A stretch of DNA of 64,000 nt from Pseudomonadales bacterium (GTDB taxonomy: Bacteria > Pseudomonadota > Gammaproteobacteria > Pseudomonadales > Azotimanducaceae), in NCBI GenBank assembly GCA_024234635.1, contig JACKNX010000018.1, forward strand, positions 16,364-80,363, in the 5' to 3' direction. Of the stretch, positions 34,762 through 44,566 are shown piece by piece. Every line of letters begins with the position of its first letter. Positions within the stretch are counted from its first letter, which is position 1. The notes beneath the pieces were generated by a model, which searched no databases, had not been told where the DNA came from, and saw only the letters and a program-made list of their open reading frames with translations. The position numbers and the translations under genes were made by a program.

Positions 34762-37700
34762 CACCTCGCCAACCCATCTACGACAGCAGTTCCACCGCCG
34801 TGTACCGCTCGGTACGCGGCGGTGCACGCCTCATTGAGAAAGCTCTCAAGCCGGAAGCCGCGACACCCAACGCCATCGCGCGCTACCAGCACGAGTTTCA
34901 CATCAATCAGTCGCTGACGAGTCCCTACGTCTGCCGGGCACTCGCCTTCGACGAAAGCGTGTGGCGCATCGACTACGAAGACATTGGCGGACAATCGCTG
35001 CGTGAACGGTTGGCGGACCACTCGCTGTCCGCCGACGAACGCATGCAGATCGCCATTCAGCTGGCCGATGCCGTGCAGTCGATACACGACGAAGGCGTCA
35101 TTCACCGCGACATCAACCCCGGCAACATCGTGATCAACGTCGAACGGGACGACCAGCAGGTGTGGCTCATCGACTTCGGCCTTGCGACGCTGGCTCCCCG
35201 CGAGAGCCACCACATCGAGGTCGTGGAGAACCTGTCCGGTACGCTCGCCTACATCGCCCCCGAACAGACAGGGCGTGTGAATCGCGTGGTGGACTATCGT
35301 TCGGATCTCTATTCACTCGGCGCCACACTCTTCGAGCTGTTCGCCGGACGCCCACCCTTCGAGCGCGACGATCCGCTGGAACTCATTCACGCCCAGATCG
35401 CCAGCACTCCCGAAAAGCTGCGTGCAATCGACCCTGGCATTCCGGAGTGGCTGTCGCAACTGGTCGACAAGCTGCTGGCCAAGCAACCCGAAGCACGCTA
35501 TCAGAGCGCCGCGAGCGTGGCCGACGATCTGCGCGCAGGCTACCGCCAGGGTAATGTCGCCAATTTCCGGCTGGGCGCCACCGATGCGCCCCGGCAACTG
35601 TCGATACCCCGCAAACTGTACGGCCGCCAGGATGTATTCCGCAATTTCCAGGCGCAGCTCGATCGCTGCATCGGGGGGGAGTCCCTTTTCCATCTGGTCA
35701 GGGGCGTGGAGGGCATGGGCAAAAGCGTGCTGCTCGACGCGCTGGTGCAGGAGGCGAAACACGCTGGCGTACTTGTGGGCACCTGGCATGCCACCGCCAC
35801 GAGTTCCGAGCGCGCGATTTGGTCGGGTCTGGTGCGCGCCATCGTTCGCCAACTGCTGTCTGAATCCGACGCGGCCAGCCAGGAGGTCCTGCATAAGCTG
35901 CAGGCCCGCGAAAGCCCCCATCTGCGGGTACTGGCCCGTAACATCTCTGAACTGGCGGCCATTATCGGTGACGAGGAAAGCAGCGGCGCCTGGGAAGACG
36001 GCGTAAGGGAGTTTTTCGCCTGTCTCGGCAGTCGCGTCAGCTGCCTCGTCGTGCACGACATCGACCGTGTACCGGCGGATCGCCTGGACCGCGTGCTGGA
36101 TCCCGCCCTGCGATGCCGGCACATGCTGTTTCTCGCCACGGCCGAGTACGACGATCTGGAGTCGTTTTCACGCCCGAAGATCGCCACGAAAACATGCATC
36201 TCGACGCTGCACAATCTGGAGCGTGGGGATATTCGCGAACTGCTCGCGGACATGCTTGACCACAGCCAGGCCAAGGTACGCGAACTGGCTGCTGAACTGC
36301 ATGTCAAGACAGATGGGCTGCCCGCGCATCTGATTGCCCTGATTCTCGAACTGCACGACCGCGGCCTGATCTGGAACGCCACGGACACCGGTCAGTGGCA
36401 ATGGAATCTCGAGCAGATCCGCGCGCACTACTTCTCGCACAGCACCAGTGAACGTATCGAGAGTCTGTTTCAGGATCTCGAACCGGCAACCCAGAGCACC
36501 CTGTCACTGGCAGCCTGCGTGGATATCCGCTTCGAAGTTCCGCTGCTGGCCAACCTCACGGATCAGCCGGAAGCGAGCGTGACAAGCGCACTGCGCAGCG
36601 CGGTCACTGCCGGCCTGATCTACACCCTGGAGAACAGCTACCAGTTTGCCCACGCCCGCGTACGAGCCATCATCTACGCCCGCCTGACCGAAACACGGAA
36701 GAAGGCCTATCACCAGCAGATTGCCGACTGGTACCGGGAAAACGCCCAGGCCGGAGAGAACCCGCTGCTGACGATCGTTGCGCATCTCAATGCGGCCAGC
36801 GATCCGGTAACCGACGCTCCCGGGAATCGTCATGAGCTGGCGCTGCTCAACCTGGCGGCGGCGCATCACCATCTGACGGGCCTGGCCGCTCACCCCGCGT
36901 ACATTGCCGCGAGAACGGGACTGCTGCTGCTGGATCGTACTGTCGAGGACAACAACTTGCGCCGCGAACTGCTGGAAGTCGCGGCGCAGGCCGCCTTCCT
37001 CTGTGGCGACCTCGATCAGCTCGACCGCATTCTGCTCGGCTACCAGGAACAGACGCACACGCTGCAGGCCATCGCCATCCGTGCGGCCCTGATGCGCAAT
37101 CAACTGATCCGGGCCCGACAGATCAGTCTGGCCAATCTCCTGGAGTCCGCCTGTCCGCCCGCGCAGCATCCGCTGGTATTGCTGCGCACGCGCCTGGCAC
37201 TGGTGCTGAACAGGCCCGCTTCCACGGGACTTGAGCCAACGACGCTGAAGCGGGCCCCCACGCTTGCGGACCCGGAGGTGAAACACGCGTTCTATCTGGC
37301 GTGCAACCTGTTGCAGGCAAATCTGCTGATGCACGCACCCGGCAGCCGGCGCGTGGCGGAAAACGTCATGCTGCGGGCAAAGCAGCACGGATACAGCGGC
37401 GAAGTTGCGTTTGCCTTTGCCTTCCGGGCCATGCTGGCTGTGGAGTCCGGCGACATCGTCTTCGCCACCCATCTTGCCACCAGTGCGCGTCTGCTGGCCG
37501 ATCGCTTCGCGGACGAGGTGTTCGCGACGCGCGCCGTGATACTGCTCATGGGTCAGGTCGATCCCTGGACACGAACGGTGGACACCAGCCAGAAAACCCT
37601 TGCGAACCGAATCGAACAGGCCAGGCAGCAGTTCGACCTGGAGGCGGCCGCACAGGGCACGGTGTTCTACGGGATCAACGGGCTCATGCAGTCGCGTGAG

Positions 37701-40700
37701 CTGTCCATACTGCGGCGGGAAATGAACACCTTCCTCGAACCGCTGGAGCAGCCAGGCAATATCACCAGCGTCAACCTTGCCGGCTTCATCACGCGTATCA
37801 TCTCGAGCCTGCTGGGTGACCGCGAAGCCTCCGACGGCGCCGACGCCAGACAACTGCCTATAAACAATCCATCGGACGCATTTGCCTTCGCGGTGGTTTA
37901 TGCACTGCGCAGCTGGTACGCGATTCTTTTCAATGACTTCAATGGTGCCGCGAACACGCTGGAACTGATGCGTCAATATGCGCCAGCCCTGTCCAGTTCG
38001 CCTCTCGCGCTGCTGCACGCCACCTGTGAAGCCATTGTGGCCCTGCGCACGGAACAGCCAAGGGCCATGGCAACGGCTACGCGCTGCCGCGCCCTGCTGG
38101 TGAGGGCGGAAACCGCCGGCTCTCGGTTCGCAGCAAGCAAGCGGTGGATTGTGGAAGCCGAGATGGCCTGGTCGAAAGACGAATCGACCGCGGCACTGGA
38201 AGCCTGGGAAAAATCTGCCGAGGCCGCCCGCAGAGCCGGCCTGGCGGCCGACGAGACGCTGGCCTATGAACTCGCGGGACGCTGCTGCGAGTCCCGTGGC
38301 AAAACCGATTTCGCCAGCCTGTTCATCCGCAACGCCTGGGCAGCCTGTCAACGATGGGGCGCCACCGCAAAAGCGGTTGAACTGGAACGCGACTACAGCC
38401 CATGGTTGAAAGGCGCCGTCGAGCCGGCTGGCAGCGGCCAGCTTCGCGTTGGCGATCTTGTCGATCTGACGATACGCGATATGCAGACGCATACGGCCAG
38501 CCTGGAGACGGTGGACTACTCGAGCCGTCTTCTCGACACCACAACCGTGCTTCGCGCCGCGCAGACCATCTCCGGCGAAATCATGCTGGATCGGGTCCTT
38601 ACCAAGCTGTTGCGCCTGGTCCTCGAACATGCAGGCGCGCAGAAAGCCTGCATGCTGCTGCTGCACGACAACAAACTGCACGTCGAAGCCGTCGCGGCTG
38701 TGGATGGCGGGCAGTCGAGGCGGTGCGTACCCCCGGTACCCTTCGATACCAGCGAGGATGTACCAACGGGCATCATCCAGTTTGTTGCGCGCACGCGGGA
38801 ACCCCTGGTCATACGCGATGCAAGTCGCGACGATGTCTTCAGCCAGGATCCTTATGTCCAACGGGTTCAACCGTTGTCCATCCTGTGTCTGCCGATACAG
38901 CACCGTGGCGAACTCACCGGTGCGATCTATGTGGAGCATCGCTGGCTGACCGGTGTGTTCACCGACCAGCGGGTGGAGGTACTCAACCTGCTGGCCTCCC
39001 AGGCCACCATCTCCATCGAAAACGCGCGTCTGTACGCCGATCTGCAGGCCACACGGGACCAGTACCGGGCCCTCTACGACAACGCCATCGAAGGCCTGTT
39101 CCGCATCAATGGTGAGGGTCAGATCACCAGCGCCAACCCCATGCTCGCGCGTCTGTTCGGTTTCGACGACGTGGCGCGACTGGTGTCGGAGTATCGCGAT
39201 CTGATGAGCCACATTTTTCTGCGCCGCGACGACGCCAGCCGATTCCTCTCGAGCCTGGAGGAGAACAAATTCGTCAACAGTTTCGAGGCCGAAGCGGTGA
39301 CGCGATCGGGTGGCACGTTCTGGATGTCCATTACCGCCCGGCTGACGGAGTCGGAGGACGAAGGTACTTTTGTCGACGGCTCGGTCATCGACATTACCGA
39401 ACGTATCGAGCGGGCTGAAGCCGACCGGCAACTGCAGATCGCCGAAGCAGCCACCCAGGCAAAAAGCGAATTCCTGGCGAATATGAGCCACGAGATCCGC
39501 ACGCCGATGAACGCCATCGTCGGATTCTCGCGACTGGCTCTGGAAACGGATCTCGATCGCAAACAGCACGAATATGTGTCCAGCATCCGCGATGCAGGCG
39601 AAAACCTGCTGACGCTGATCTCCGACGTGCTGGACTTCTCGAAGATCGAAGCCGGCAAGCTCGTGCTGGAGGAAGAGCCTTTCAGCCCCGCTGACCTTCT
39701 GTCGGAAGTAGGCAGACTGTTCCGTACCGATCTGCGCCGCAAGCGACTGCAGTTTGACGTTGACTGCAGGCTCAACGAGCACCCCCAGTATCCGGCTTCC
39801 GGTCGTGTCATCGGAGACGCCATGCGGCTGCGCCAGGTGATCGTCAATCTCGTCGGCAACGCGATCAAATTCACCGACCAGGGCAACATCACCGTGAGCG
39901 CACGGGTGGTGTCACCGGCATCCGAGTCCCTGCCAGCAGAAACCTTCACGCTGGAAGTCAGCGTCACCGATACAGGTATCGGCATCGAGCCGCAACAGCA
40001 GGCCCGTCTGTTCGAGTCGTTCGAACAGGCTGAAACGTCAACCACTCGGCGATATGGCGGCACGGGGCTGGGTCTGACCATATGCAAACGGCTGGTGGAA
40101 CTCATGGGGGGCGAGATAAACCTGTCCAGTGAACCCGGCAAAGGCAGTTGCTTCACCTTTACGCTGCGGGTTCGCAACACGACCGCGGAAAGCGATCCCG
40201 CGCAGCCCGAGCGCAAGGCTCGCATGGGTACCAGCTACCTGCGCGGGCGTCGCATCCTGGTTGCCGAGGACAATCCCATCAACCAGCAACTGGCGCTGGA
40301 ATTCCTTCAGCGAATGAGCGCCAGCGTGGATATTGCCGTCAATGGCCGGGAAGCAGTCGCCCGCGTCACGGAAAACGAGTACGACATCGTACTCATGGAC
40401 ATCCACATGCCTGAGCTCGATGGTCTGGGCGCCACCCGGGTCATTCGCGACCAGCACATCAACGTGCCGATCATCGCGGTATCGGCGGACGCGCTCGCCG
40501 ATCGCAGGACCTCCGCGCTGGCCGCCGGCTGTAACGGGTATGTCACCAAACCAATCGATTTTGATACGCTCATGCGCGAGATTGCGCTGCACCTGCCGCC
40601 GGCGGAGGATGTCAATCTCGGCAGGCGGGCAGGCGACCCGGGGCTGGAGGAAACCTTCATGCTCGACGCAAACCTGGAAATTGCCGCCTCGCGGGTGCCT

Positions 40701-41090
40701 GGCATCAATCTTGGCAAAGCCATCAAGGCTCACAATGGCAATGTTCGTCTGCTCGTCAAGCTGATGGGCGATTTCGGCAAATACTACGCTGACGCGGGCA
40801 CCAAGATTCGCGAGATGGTCACCACCCGCGCCTTCGACGATGCGGAGCGGCTAGCGCACAACCTGCATGGTGTTGCCGGCAGCTTTGGTGCCGCCCGGCT
40901 TCAGGAAGCCTCGAAAACGCTGGAGAAAGCCCTCGCCGCCGCGCAGACGGGCGTACCTACCCCGGGACTCATCGGCCTTACACAGAGCTTTGAAGTGGCA
41001 CTCAAGGAAGTTCTGGAATCCGCTGAAAAACTTGCCAGCAACGAGGTACCGCTCAGGGCATCCGACATCAGCGAAGCGAAACTGGGCTGA
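34758..41090 (+). CDS. Ser/Thr kinase-ATPase-GAF-PAS-histidine kinase-receiver-HPt hybrid sensor
   Basis: A 2110-residue multi-domain sensor starting at TTG, overlapping the response-regulator stop. Residues about 1-265: protein kinase fold with Lys28, VIHRDINPGN (Asp118), IDFGLA (Asp139) and APEQTGRV. About 290-600: AAA-type ATPase with Walker A GVEGMGKSVLL (Lys322). About 600-1260: helical repeat region. About 1280-1430: GAF domain (VLTKLLRLVLEHAGAQKACM). About 1435-1560: PAS. Then HisKA with SHEIRTPMN (His1578), HATPase (NLVGNAIKF, DTGIGI, GGTGLGL), receiver (Asp1881) and HPt (AHNLHGVAGSFGA, His2034). Probably cytoplasmic, as no membrane segment is seen. This layout is known in cyanobacteria and some proteobacteria but is uncommon near this gene set. 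Output is probably the adjacent regulator. Confidence 0.93.
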   Translation: MTPRQPIYDSSSTAVYRSVRGGARLIEKALKPEAATPNAIARYQHEFHINQSLTSPYVCRALAFDESVWRIDYEDIGGQSLRERLADHSLSADERMQIAIQLADAVQSIHDEGVIHRDINPGNIVINVERDDQQVWLIDFGLATLAPRESHHIEVVENLSGTLAYIAPEQTGRVNRVVDYRSDLYSLGATLFELFAGRPPFERDDPLELIHAQIASTPEKLRAIDPGIPEWLSQLVDKLLAKQPEARYQSAASVADDLRAGYRQGNVANFRLGATDAPRQLSIPRKLYGRQDVFRNFQAQLDRCIGGESLFHLVRGVEGMGKSVLLDALVQEAKHAGVLVGTWHATATSSERAIWSGLVRAIVRQLLSESDAASQEVLHKLQARESPHLRVLARNISELAAIIGDEESSGAWEDGVREFFACLGSRVSCLVVHDIDRVPADRLDRVLDPALRCRHMLFLATAEYDDLESFSRPKIATKTCISTLHNLERGDIRELLADMLDHSQAKVRELAAELHVKTDGLPAHLIALILELHDRGLIWNATDTGQWQWNLEQIRAHYFSHSTSERIESLFQDLEPATQSTLSLAACVDIRFEVPLLANLTDQPEASVTSALRSAVTAGLIYTLENSYQFAHARVRAIIYARLTETRKKAYHQQIADWYRENAQAGENPLLTIVAHLNAASDPVTDAPGNRHELALLNLAAAHHHLTGLAAHPAYIAARTGLLLLDRTVEDNNLRRELLEVAAQAAFLCGDLDQLDRILLGYQEQTHTLQAIAIRAALMRNQLIRARQISLANLLESACPPAQHPLVLLRTRLALVLNRPASTGLEPTTLKRAPTLADPEVKHAFYLACNLLQANLLMHAPGSRRVAENVMLRAKQHGYSGEVAFAFAFRAMLAVESGDIVFATHLATSARLLADRFADEVFATRAVILLMGQVDPWTRTVDTSQKTLANRIEQARQQFDLEAAAQGTVFYGINGLMQSRELSILRREMNTFLEPLEQPGNITSVNLAGFITRIISSLLGDREASDGADARQLPINNPSDAFAFAVVYALRSWYAILFNDFNGAANTLELMRQYAPALSSSPLALLHATCEAIVALRTEQPRAMATATRCRALLVRAETAGSRFAASKRWIVEAEMAWSKDESTAALEAWEKSAEAARRAGLAADETLAYELAGRCCESRGKTDFASLFIRNAWAACQRWGATAKAVELERDYSPWLKGAVEPAGSGQLRVGDLVDLTIRDMQTHTASLETVDYSSRLLDTTTVLRAAQTISGEIMLDRVLTKLLRLVLEHAGAQKACMLLLHDNKLHVEAVAAVDGGQSRRCVPPVPFDTSEDVPTGIIQFVARTREPLVIRDASRDDVFSQDPYVQRVQPLSILCLPIQHRGELTGAIYVEHRWLTGVFTDQRVEVLNLLASQATISIENARLYADLQATRDQYRALYDNAIEGLFRINGEGQITSANPMLARLFGFDDVARLVSEYRDLMSHIFLRRDDASRFLSSLEENKFVNSFEAEAVTRSGGTFWMSITARLTESEDEGTFVDGSVIDITERIERAEADRQLQIAEAATQAKSEFLANMSHEIRTPMNAIVGFSRLALETDLDRKQHEYVSSIRDAGENLLTLISDVLDFSKIEAGKLVLEEEPFSPADLLSEVGRLFRTDLRRKRLQFDVDCRLNEHPQYPASGRVIGDAMRLRQVIVNLVGNAIKFTDQGNITVSARVVSPASESLPAETFTLEVSVTDTGIGIEPQQQARLFESFEQAETSTTRRYGGTGLGLTICKRLVELMGGEINLSSEPGKGSCFTFTLRVRNTTAESDPAQPERKARMGTSYLRGRRILVAEDNPINQQLALEFLQRMSASVDIAVNGREAVARVTENEYDIVLMDIHMPELDGLGATRVIRDQHINVPIIAVSADALADRRTSALAAGCNGYVTKPIDFDTLMREIALHLPPAEDVNLGRRAGDPGLEETFMLDANLEIAASRVPGINLGKAIKAHNGNVRLLVKLMGDFGKYYADAGTKIREMVTTRAFDDAERLAHNLHGVAGSFGAARLQEASKTLEKALAAAQTGVPTPGLIGLTQSFEVALKEVLESAEKLASNEVPLRASDISEAKLG

Positions 41091-41123
41091 CCGATCTTCC
41101 GACCGGCGCCGGCACGTCGGTCA
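41088..41123. terminator. Inverted repeat built from two convergent stop codons
   Basis: TGACCGA (41088-41094) and TCGGTCA (41117-41123) pair, and each arm contains the stop codon of one convergent gene. The loop holds the palindrome CCGGCGCCGG (41103-41112). There is no U-run on either side, so it is at best a weak bidirectional terminator or mRNA end stabiliser. Confidence 0.35.
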
Positions 41124-41468
41124 ATCCTGATAGTTCTCGTAGAAAACGTAGTTCGTCGAGTAGTCGCTGACCTCGAAGTACACGCGCTTCTCGCCTGGGT
41201 CCTGGGCGAGATTGAAGTTCAGATCCACCACGCCGTAGCCGTACCGATAGGGGCGATCCTCGCTACCCTGGGTGGCTTCGGCGGTGGTCAGCTTGTCAAT
41301 GCGGATAAACCGCATGGCCAGTCTGTCACCCGCGTAGATATCAAGCACGCCATTCGTCCCTGTCCAGTTCTGCAGGCCACGCCCGATGCGGTTCTGCGTC
41401 TCCTGCGTGCAGGCAGCCAGCAGCAGAACGAGTGGGAGTACCAGCCACCTCACCCCGTGTTTGTTCAT
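41121..41468 (-). CDS. Small lipoprotein of unknown function
   Basis: 115 residues with a clear lipoprotein signal: MNKHGVRWLVLPLVLLLAAC, the Cys being the predicted acylation site. The following residue is Thr, so the outer-membrane location is plausible. The mature part is short and soluble, with WTGTNGVLDIYAGDRLAMRF and many Tyr in the C-terminal third (YRYGYGVVDLNFNL). The ATG at 41468 follows AGGTGG. I do not recognise the family. It lies 25 bp downstream of ttcA and faces the hybrid kinase, ending only 30 bp from it. Confidence 0.8.
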   Translation of the reverse strand: MNKHGVRWLVLPLVLLLAACTQETQNRIGRGLQNWTGTNGVLDIYAGDRLAMRFIRIDKLTTAEATQGSEDRPYRYGYGVVDLNFNLAQDPGEKRVYFEVSDYSTNYVFYENYQD

Positions 41469-41493
41469 TGTGCCCACCTTTGTTCAGCGTTTC

Positions 41494-42369
41494 TCATTCC
41501 ACCTGCCGGATCGCCAGCAGGTTATCCTGGCTCAGACCCGCGAAGTCGAACAGGGTGGTGTCCGCCAGATGCGAGGGCGACACGTTCGCGAGCGCGCGCG
41601 CGATATTCTCCACGCGGCCGGGCTGCTCCCTGTCCCACGACCTCAGCATCTCGCCTACCTTGCGCCGTTGCAGATTTTCCTGAGAGCCACACAGATTGCA
41701 CGGGATGATCGGGTGCCTGCGCGCCTGCGAATAGCGCTCGATGTCCGCTTCGCGGCAGTGGAACAGGGGTCGAATCACGATGTTGCGCCCATCATCGCTT
41801 TTCAGCTTCGGGGGCATGGCCTTGAGCCGGCCACCATGGAACAGGTTGAGGAACAGTGTGGCGACCACGTCATCCATGTGATGCCCAAGCGCAATCTTGT
41901 TGGCGCCGCGCCGTACCGCATGGCTGTAAAGGATGCCCCGTCGCAGCCGCGAGCAGATGGGACAGGTGATCTTGCCTTCCGGCGTACTCGCCTTGACGAT
42001 GCTGTAGGTATCTTCTTCCAGAATCTCATGCCGGACGCCAAGCGCCCGGAGGTACTCGGGCAGGACTTCCGCCGGAAAACCCGGTTGCTTCTGATCCAGG
42101 TTCACCGCCAGCAGTTCGAACCGGATCGGCGCATTGCGCTGCAACGACATCAGCATGTCGAGCATGGTGTACGAGTCCTTGCCTCCCGACAGGCACACCA
42201 TGACCAGATCGCCATCGTCGATCATGCCGTAGTCGACCACCGCCTGCCCGACCTGGCGACGCAGGCGCTTCGCCAGCTTGTTGAATTCGAAGTCCGCGCG
42301 CCGCGTATCGCGCGACACGTCGTCGGCAGTTGCTCGGGGATCGTGTATCTGCGGGTTGGAAATTGTCAT
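41494..42369 (-). CDS. ttcA: tRNA 2-thiocytidine(32) synthetase TtcA
   Basis: TtcA makes s2C32 in certain tRNAs, using ATP and a [4Fe-4S] cluster. The 291-residue product has the PP-loop SGGKDSYTML, CPICSR and CNLCGSQ (the two CxxC motifs that supply cluster ligands), and GHHMDDVVATLF. The ATG at 42369 fits family length; the frame extends upstream without a better start. Acts in the cytoplasm. The nearest upstream gene on the same strand is the EAL-domain gene, 145 bp away. Confidence 0.96.
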   Translation of the reverse strand: MTISNPQIHDPRATADDVSRDTRRADFEFNKLAKRLRRQVGQAVVDYGMIDDGDLVMVCLSGGKDSYTMLDMLMSLQRNAPIRFELLAVNLDQKQPGFPAEVLPEYLRALGVRHEILEEDTYSIVKASTPEGKITCPICSRLRRGILYSHAVRRGANKIALGHHMDDVVATLFLNLFHGGRLKAMPPKLKSDDGRNIVIRPLFHCREADIERYSQARRHPIIPCNLCGSQENLQRRKVGEMLRSWDREQPGRVENIARALANVSPSHLADTTLFDFAGLSQDNLLAIRQVE

Positions 42370-42514
42370 GACGGCACACCGGTGGGCCGCCTTTGTACCG
42401 CCTGGCAGAGCCGCTGGCAATCCCGGCACGATGCGTCGCGCGCTGACAGCGGGTGTCGGCATCCCTGGCAGGATGCTGAAATCGCCCCTCCGGGACTTGT
42501 TTCAGCCGTTGCTG

Positions 42515-44422
42515 TCAGGACACCGCGCGCATGGCCTGCGGCGTCACGAACTCGAGGAAGCTGTCAAAGGGCTGTGGCCGGGCAAAATAGAAGCCCTGAA
42601 CGTACTCGCAGCCGATCTGGCGCAGCCGCCGGACCTGTGACTCCTCCTCTACCCCTTCAGCCACCACCTGCATGCCGAGTATGCGCGCCATGGACACGAT
42701 GGACGCCACAAGACCGTAATGACGGGAAGCGTCGATGTGGTCGATGAACGACTTGTCGATCTTGAGTACGTCGAACGGGAAATCGCACAGGTAACTGAGT
42801 GACGAGAATCCCGTTCCGAAGTCATCCAGCGACGTCTGGCAGCCAAGCGCGCGCGCTGCGTCGAGAAACGCCAGCACGCCCTCACGATCCGCCACCAGCG
42901 CACTTTCAGTGATTTCGAGGTTGAGCCTTGCGCAATCCTCCTGTTCCAGCAGCGCGAGCAGCGCCGCGCGATTGCCAGCGTCGTGCAATTGCGCGGCGCT
43001 GACGTTCACCGAGAATCGCATGTCACGCAGCAGCGGACTGGCGTTTTCCTTCAGGTAGCGTCCAACGCGACGGATCACCCAGGCGCCCAGGTCGACGATG
43101 AGACCGGTTTCCTCGGCGACCGGAACGAACACGCCGGGCGAAATGAGGCCCCGCTCGGGATGTTGCCAGCGCACCAGCGCCTCGGCGCCCTTGACGCCTC
43201 CCGTACGAAGATCGATCACCGGCTGGAAGTGCAGCAGCAGCTGATCGTCACGTATGGCTTTGCGCAGCGCATTCTCAAGCTCCAGACGCCGCTGGGCCCC
43301 TTCATTCATGGCCGCCTCGAAGAACGCCACGTCACCGCCGCCCTGCGATTTGACCCTGGCGCGGGCCGCATCCGCGCGCTGCATCAGTTCCCCACAGTCC
43401 GTGCCTTCATCGGGATAGACACAGATGCCGATACTGGCAGTGAGGAAGACGTCTTCGCCGTTTACCTCGTACGGCATGCGAATCTGCTCAAGCAGCGTGC
43501 GCGCGAGTCGTTCCGCCTGCGCGAAGTCGTCGATGCTTTCCACCAGAACGGCAAACAGATCGGATCCCAGACGCGCGACGGTATCCGTATCGCCTACGGC
43601 GAGAGCAATGCGGAATCCCACCTGAGTGAGCAACTGATCGCCCATCGCGGCACCGAACGACTGGTTCACGATCTTGAAATTGTCGATATCGATACTCAGG
43701 ATGGCGCCGCGCTGACCGGGCTTCAGATTCAGCACGCCACGGGCAAAGCGCTCCTGGAACAGGTTGCGGTTCGGCAGCTTTGTCAACGTATCGTGATGGG
43801 CCTGCCAGAGCATCAACCGGCGTTCCTCCTCGTTGCCAACCGCATCGAGGGAAATGGTGAGATAGCCCGCACCGCCGGTTTCGGGATTGTGTACAAGGCG
43901 TCTGATGACTTTGTCGGAGAACGCTGCGCCATTCCGACCACGCAGCCAGAAATAACCTTCCCACTCGCCCAAACGCTGCAGTTTCTCGCGCATCTGGTGC
44001 ACCTGTTCGTCATCGAACTGGGCCGTTCGGTTCATGGAGATCGGCATACCGAGGAGTTCCGGCCGCGCGTATCCCGTGAGGCGTTCATACGCGGGGTTGA
44101 CGTCGAGGATGTTGTCGTCCAGGTCCGTGAGCACCATCGCGCAGGGCGAGTCCTGAAACATGCGATTGAGGAACGACTTGTCCCCGCCGGGTTGCCGTAC
44201 CTGACGGCGTCGGCGATGCAGCAGCTGGGCCGTAACGACCGCGGCGAACCCGGCCAGCAGTCCCGCGATCAGCGCTGCCGCGTCCGATCCCGCCAGCAGC
44301 GCCGCAACGAATACTGCCGTACCAACAATTGCAGCGGACAGGAGATCACGTAGTCGACGGGGGTCAGCCCGTAGCCACAATCGTGCACCCATCGCTTCCG
44401 GCATGCCGTTTTTTACAGTCAT
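42515..44422 (-). CDS. PAS-GGDEF-EAL protein, probable c-di-GMP phosphodiesterase
   Basis: A 635-residue inner-membrane protein: two N-terminal hydrophobic segments (about 27-70), a PAS domain (about 85-205), a GGDEF domain (about 210-375) and an EAL domain (about 385-630). The cyclase motif is degraded (RLGSDLF in place of RxGGDEF), so synthesis is unlikely. The EAL domain keeps EALVRW, NVSAAQL, EITESAL, DDFGTGFSSLSYL, KIDKSFI and QGFYFARP, so it should hydrolyse c-di-GMP. The degenerate GGDEF may act as a GTP-binding regulator. Likely affects attachment or motility, which could be relevant to the surface-protein cluster (inference). Confidence 0.92.
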   Translation of the reverse strand: MTVKNGMPEAMGARLWLRADPRRLRDLLSAAIVGTAVFVAALLAGSDAAALIAGLLAGFAAVVTAQLLHRRRRQVRQPGGDKSFLNRMFQDSPCAMVLTDLDDNILDVNPAYERLTGYARPELLGMPISMNRTAQFDDEQVHQMREKLQRLGEWEGYFWLRGRNGAAFSDKVIRRLVHNPETGGAGYLTISLDAVGNEEERRLMLWQAHHDTLTKLPNRNLFQERFARGVLNLKPGQRGAILSIDIDNFKIVNQSFGAAMGDQLLTQVGFRIALAVGDTDTVARLGSDLFAVLVESIDDFAQAERLARTLLEQIRMPYEVNGEDVFLTASIGICVYPDEGTDCGELMQRADAARARVKSQGGGDVAFFEAAMNEGAQRRLELENALRKAIRDDQLLLHFQPVIDLRTGGVKGAEALVRWQHPERGLISPGVFVPVAEETGLIVDLGAWVIRRVGRYLKENASPLLRDMRFSVNVSAAQLHDAGNRAALLALLEQEDCARLNLEITESALVADREGVLAFLDAARALGCQTSLDDFGTGFSSLSYLCDFPFDVLKIDKSFIDHIDASRHYGLVASIVSMARILGMQVVAEGVEEESQVRRLRQIGCEYVQGFYFARPQPFDSFLEFVTPQAMRAVS

Positions 44423-44566
44423 GACCGGAAACTAATGCCTGAAACAAGCACACGCAAACGACTTTTCGTCGATTCTTGCTGCCCGTCACTGTGTTTGGTG
44501 GCACCTTACAAGGCGGCATCCGGACCGACGGAAAACCGACGCGACGCGGGGTTTTGGCAGCCGGTG

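Noticed and set aside
36504..39782. 1092-codon minus-strand open frame
   Set aside because: Fully antisense to the hybrid kinase; a by-product of high GC at third positions.
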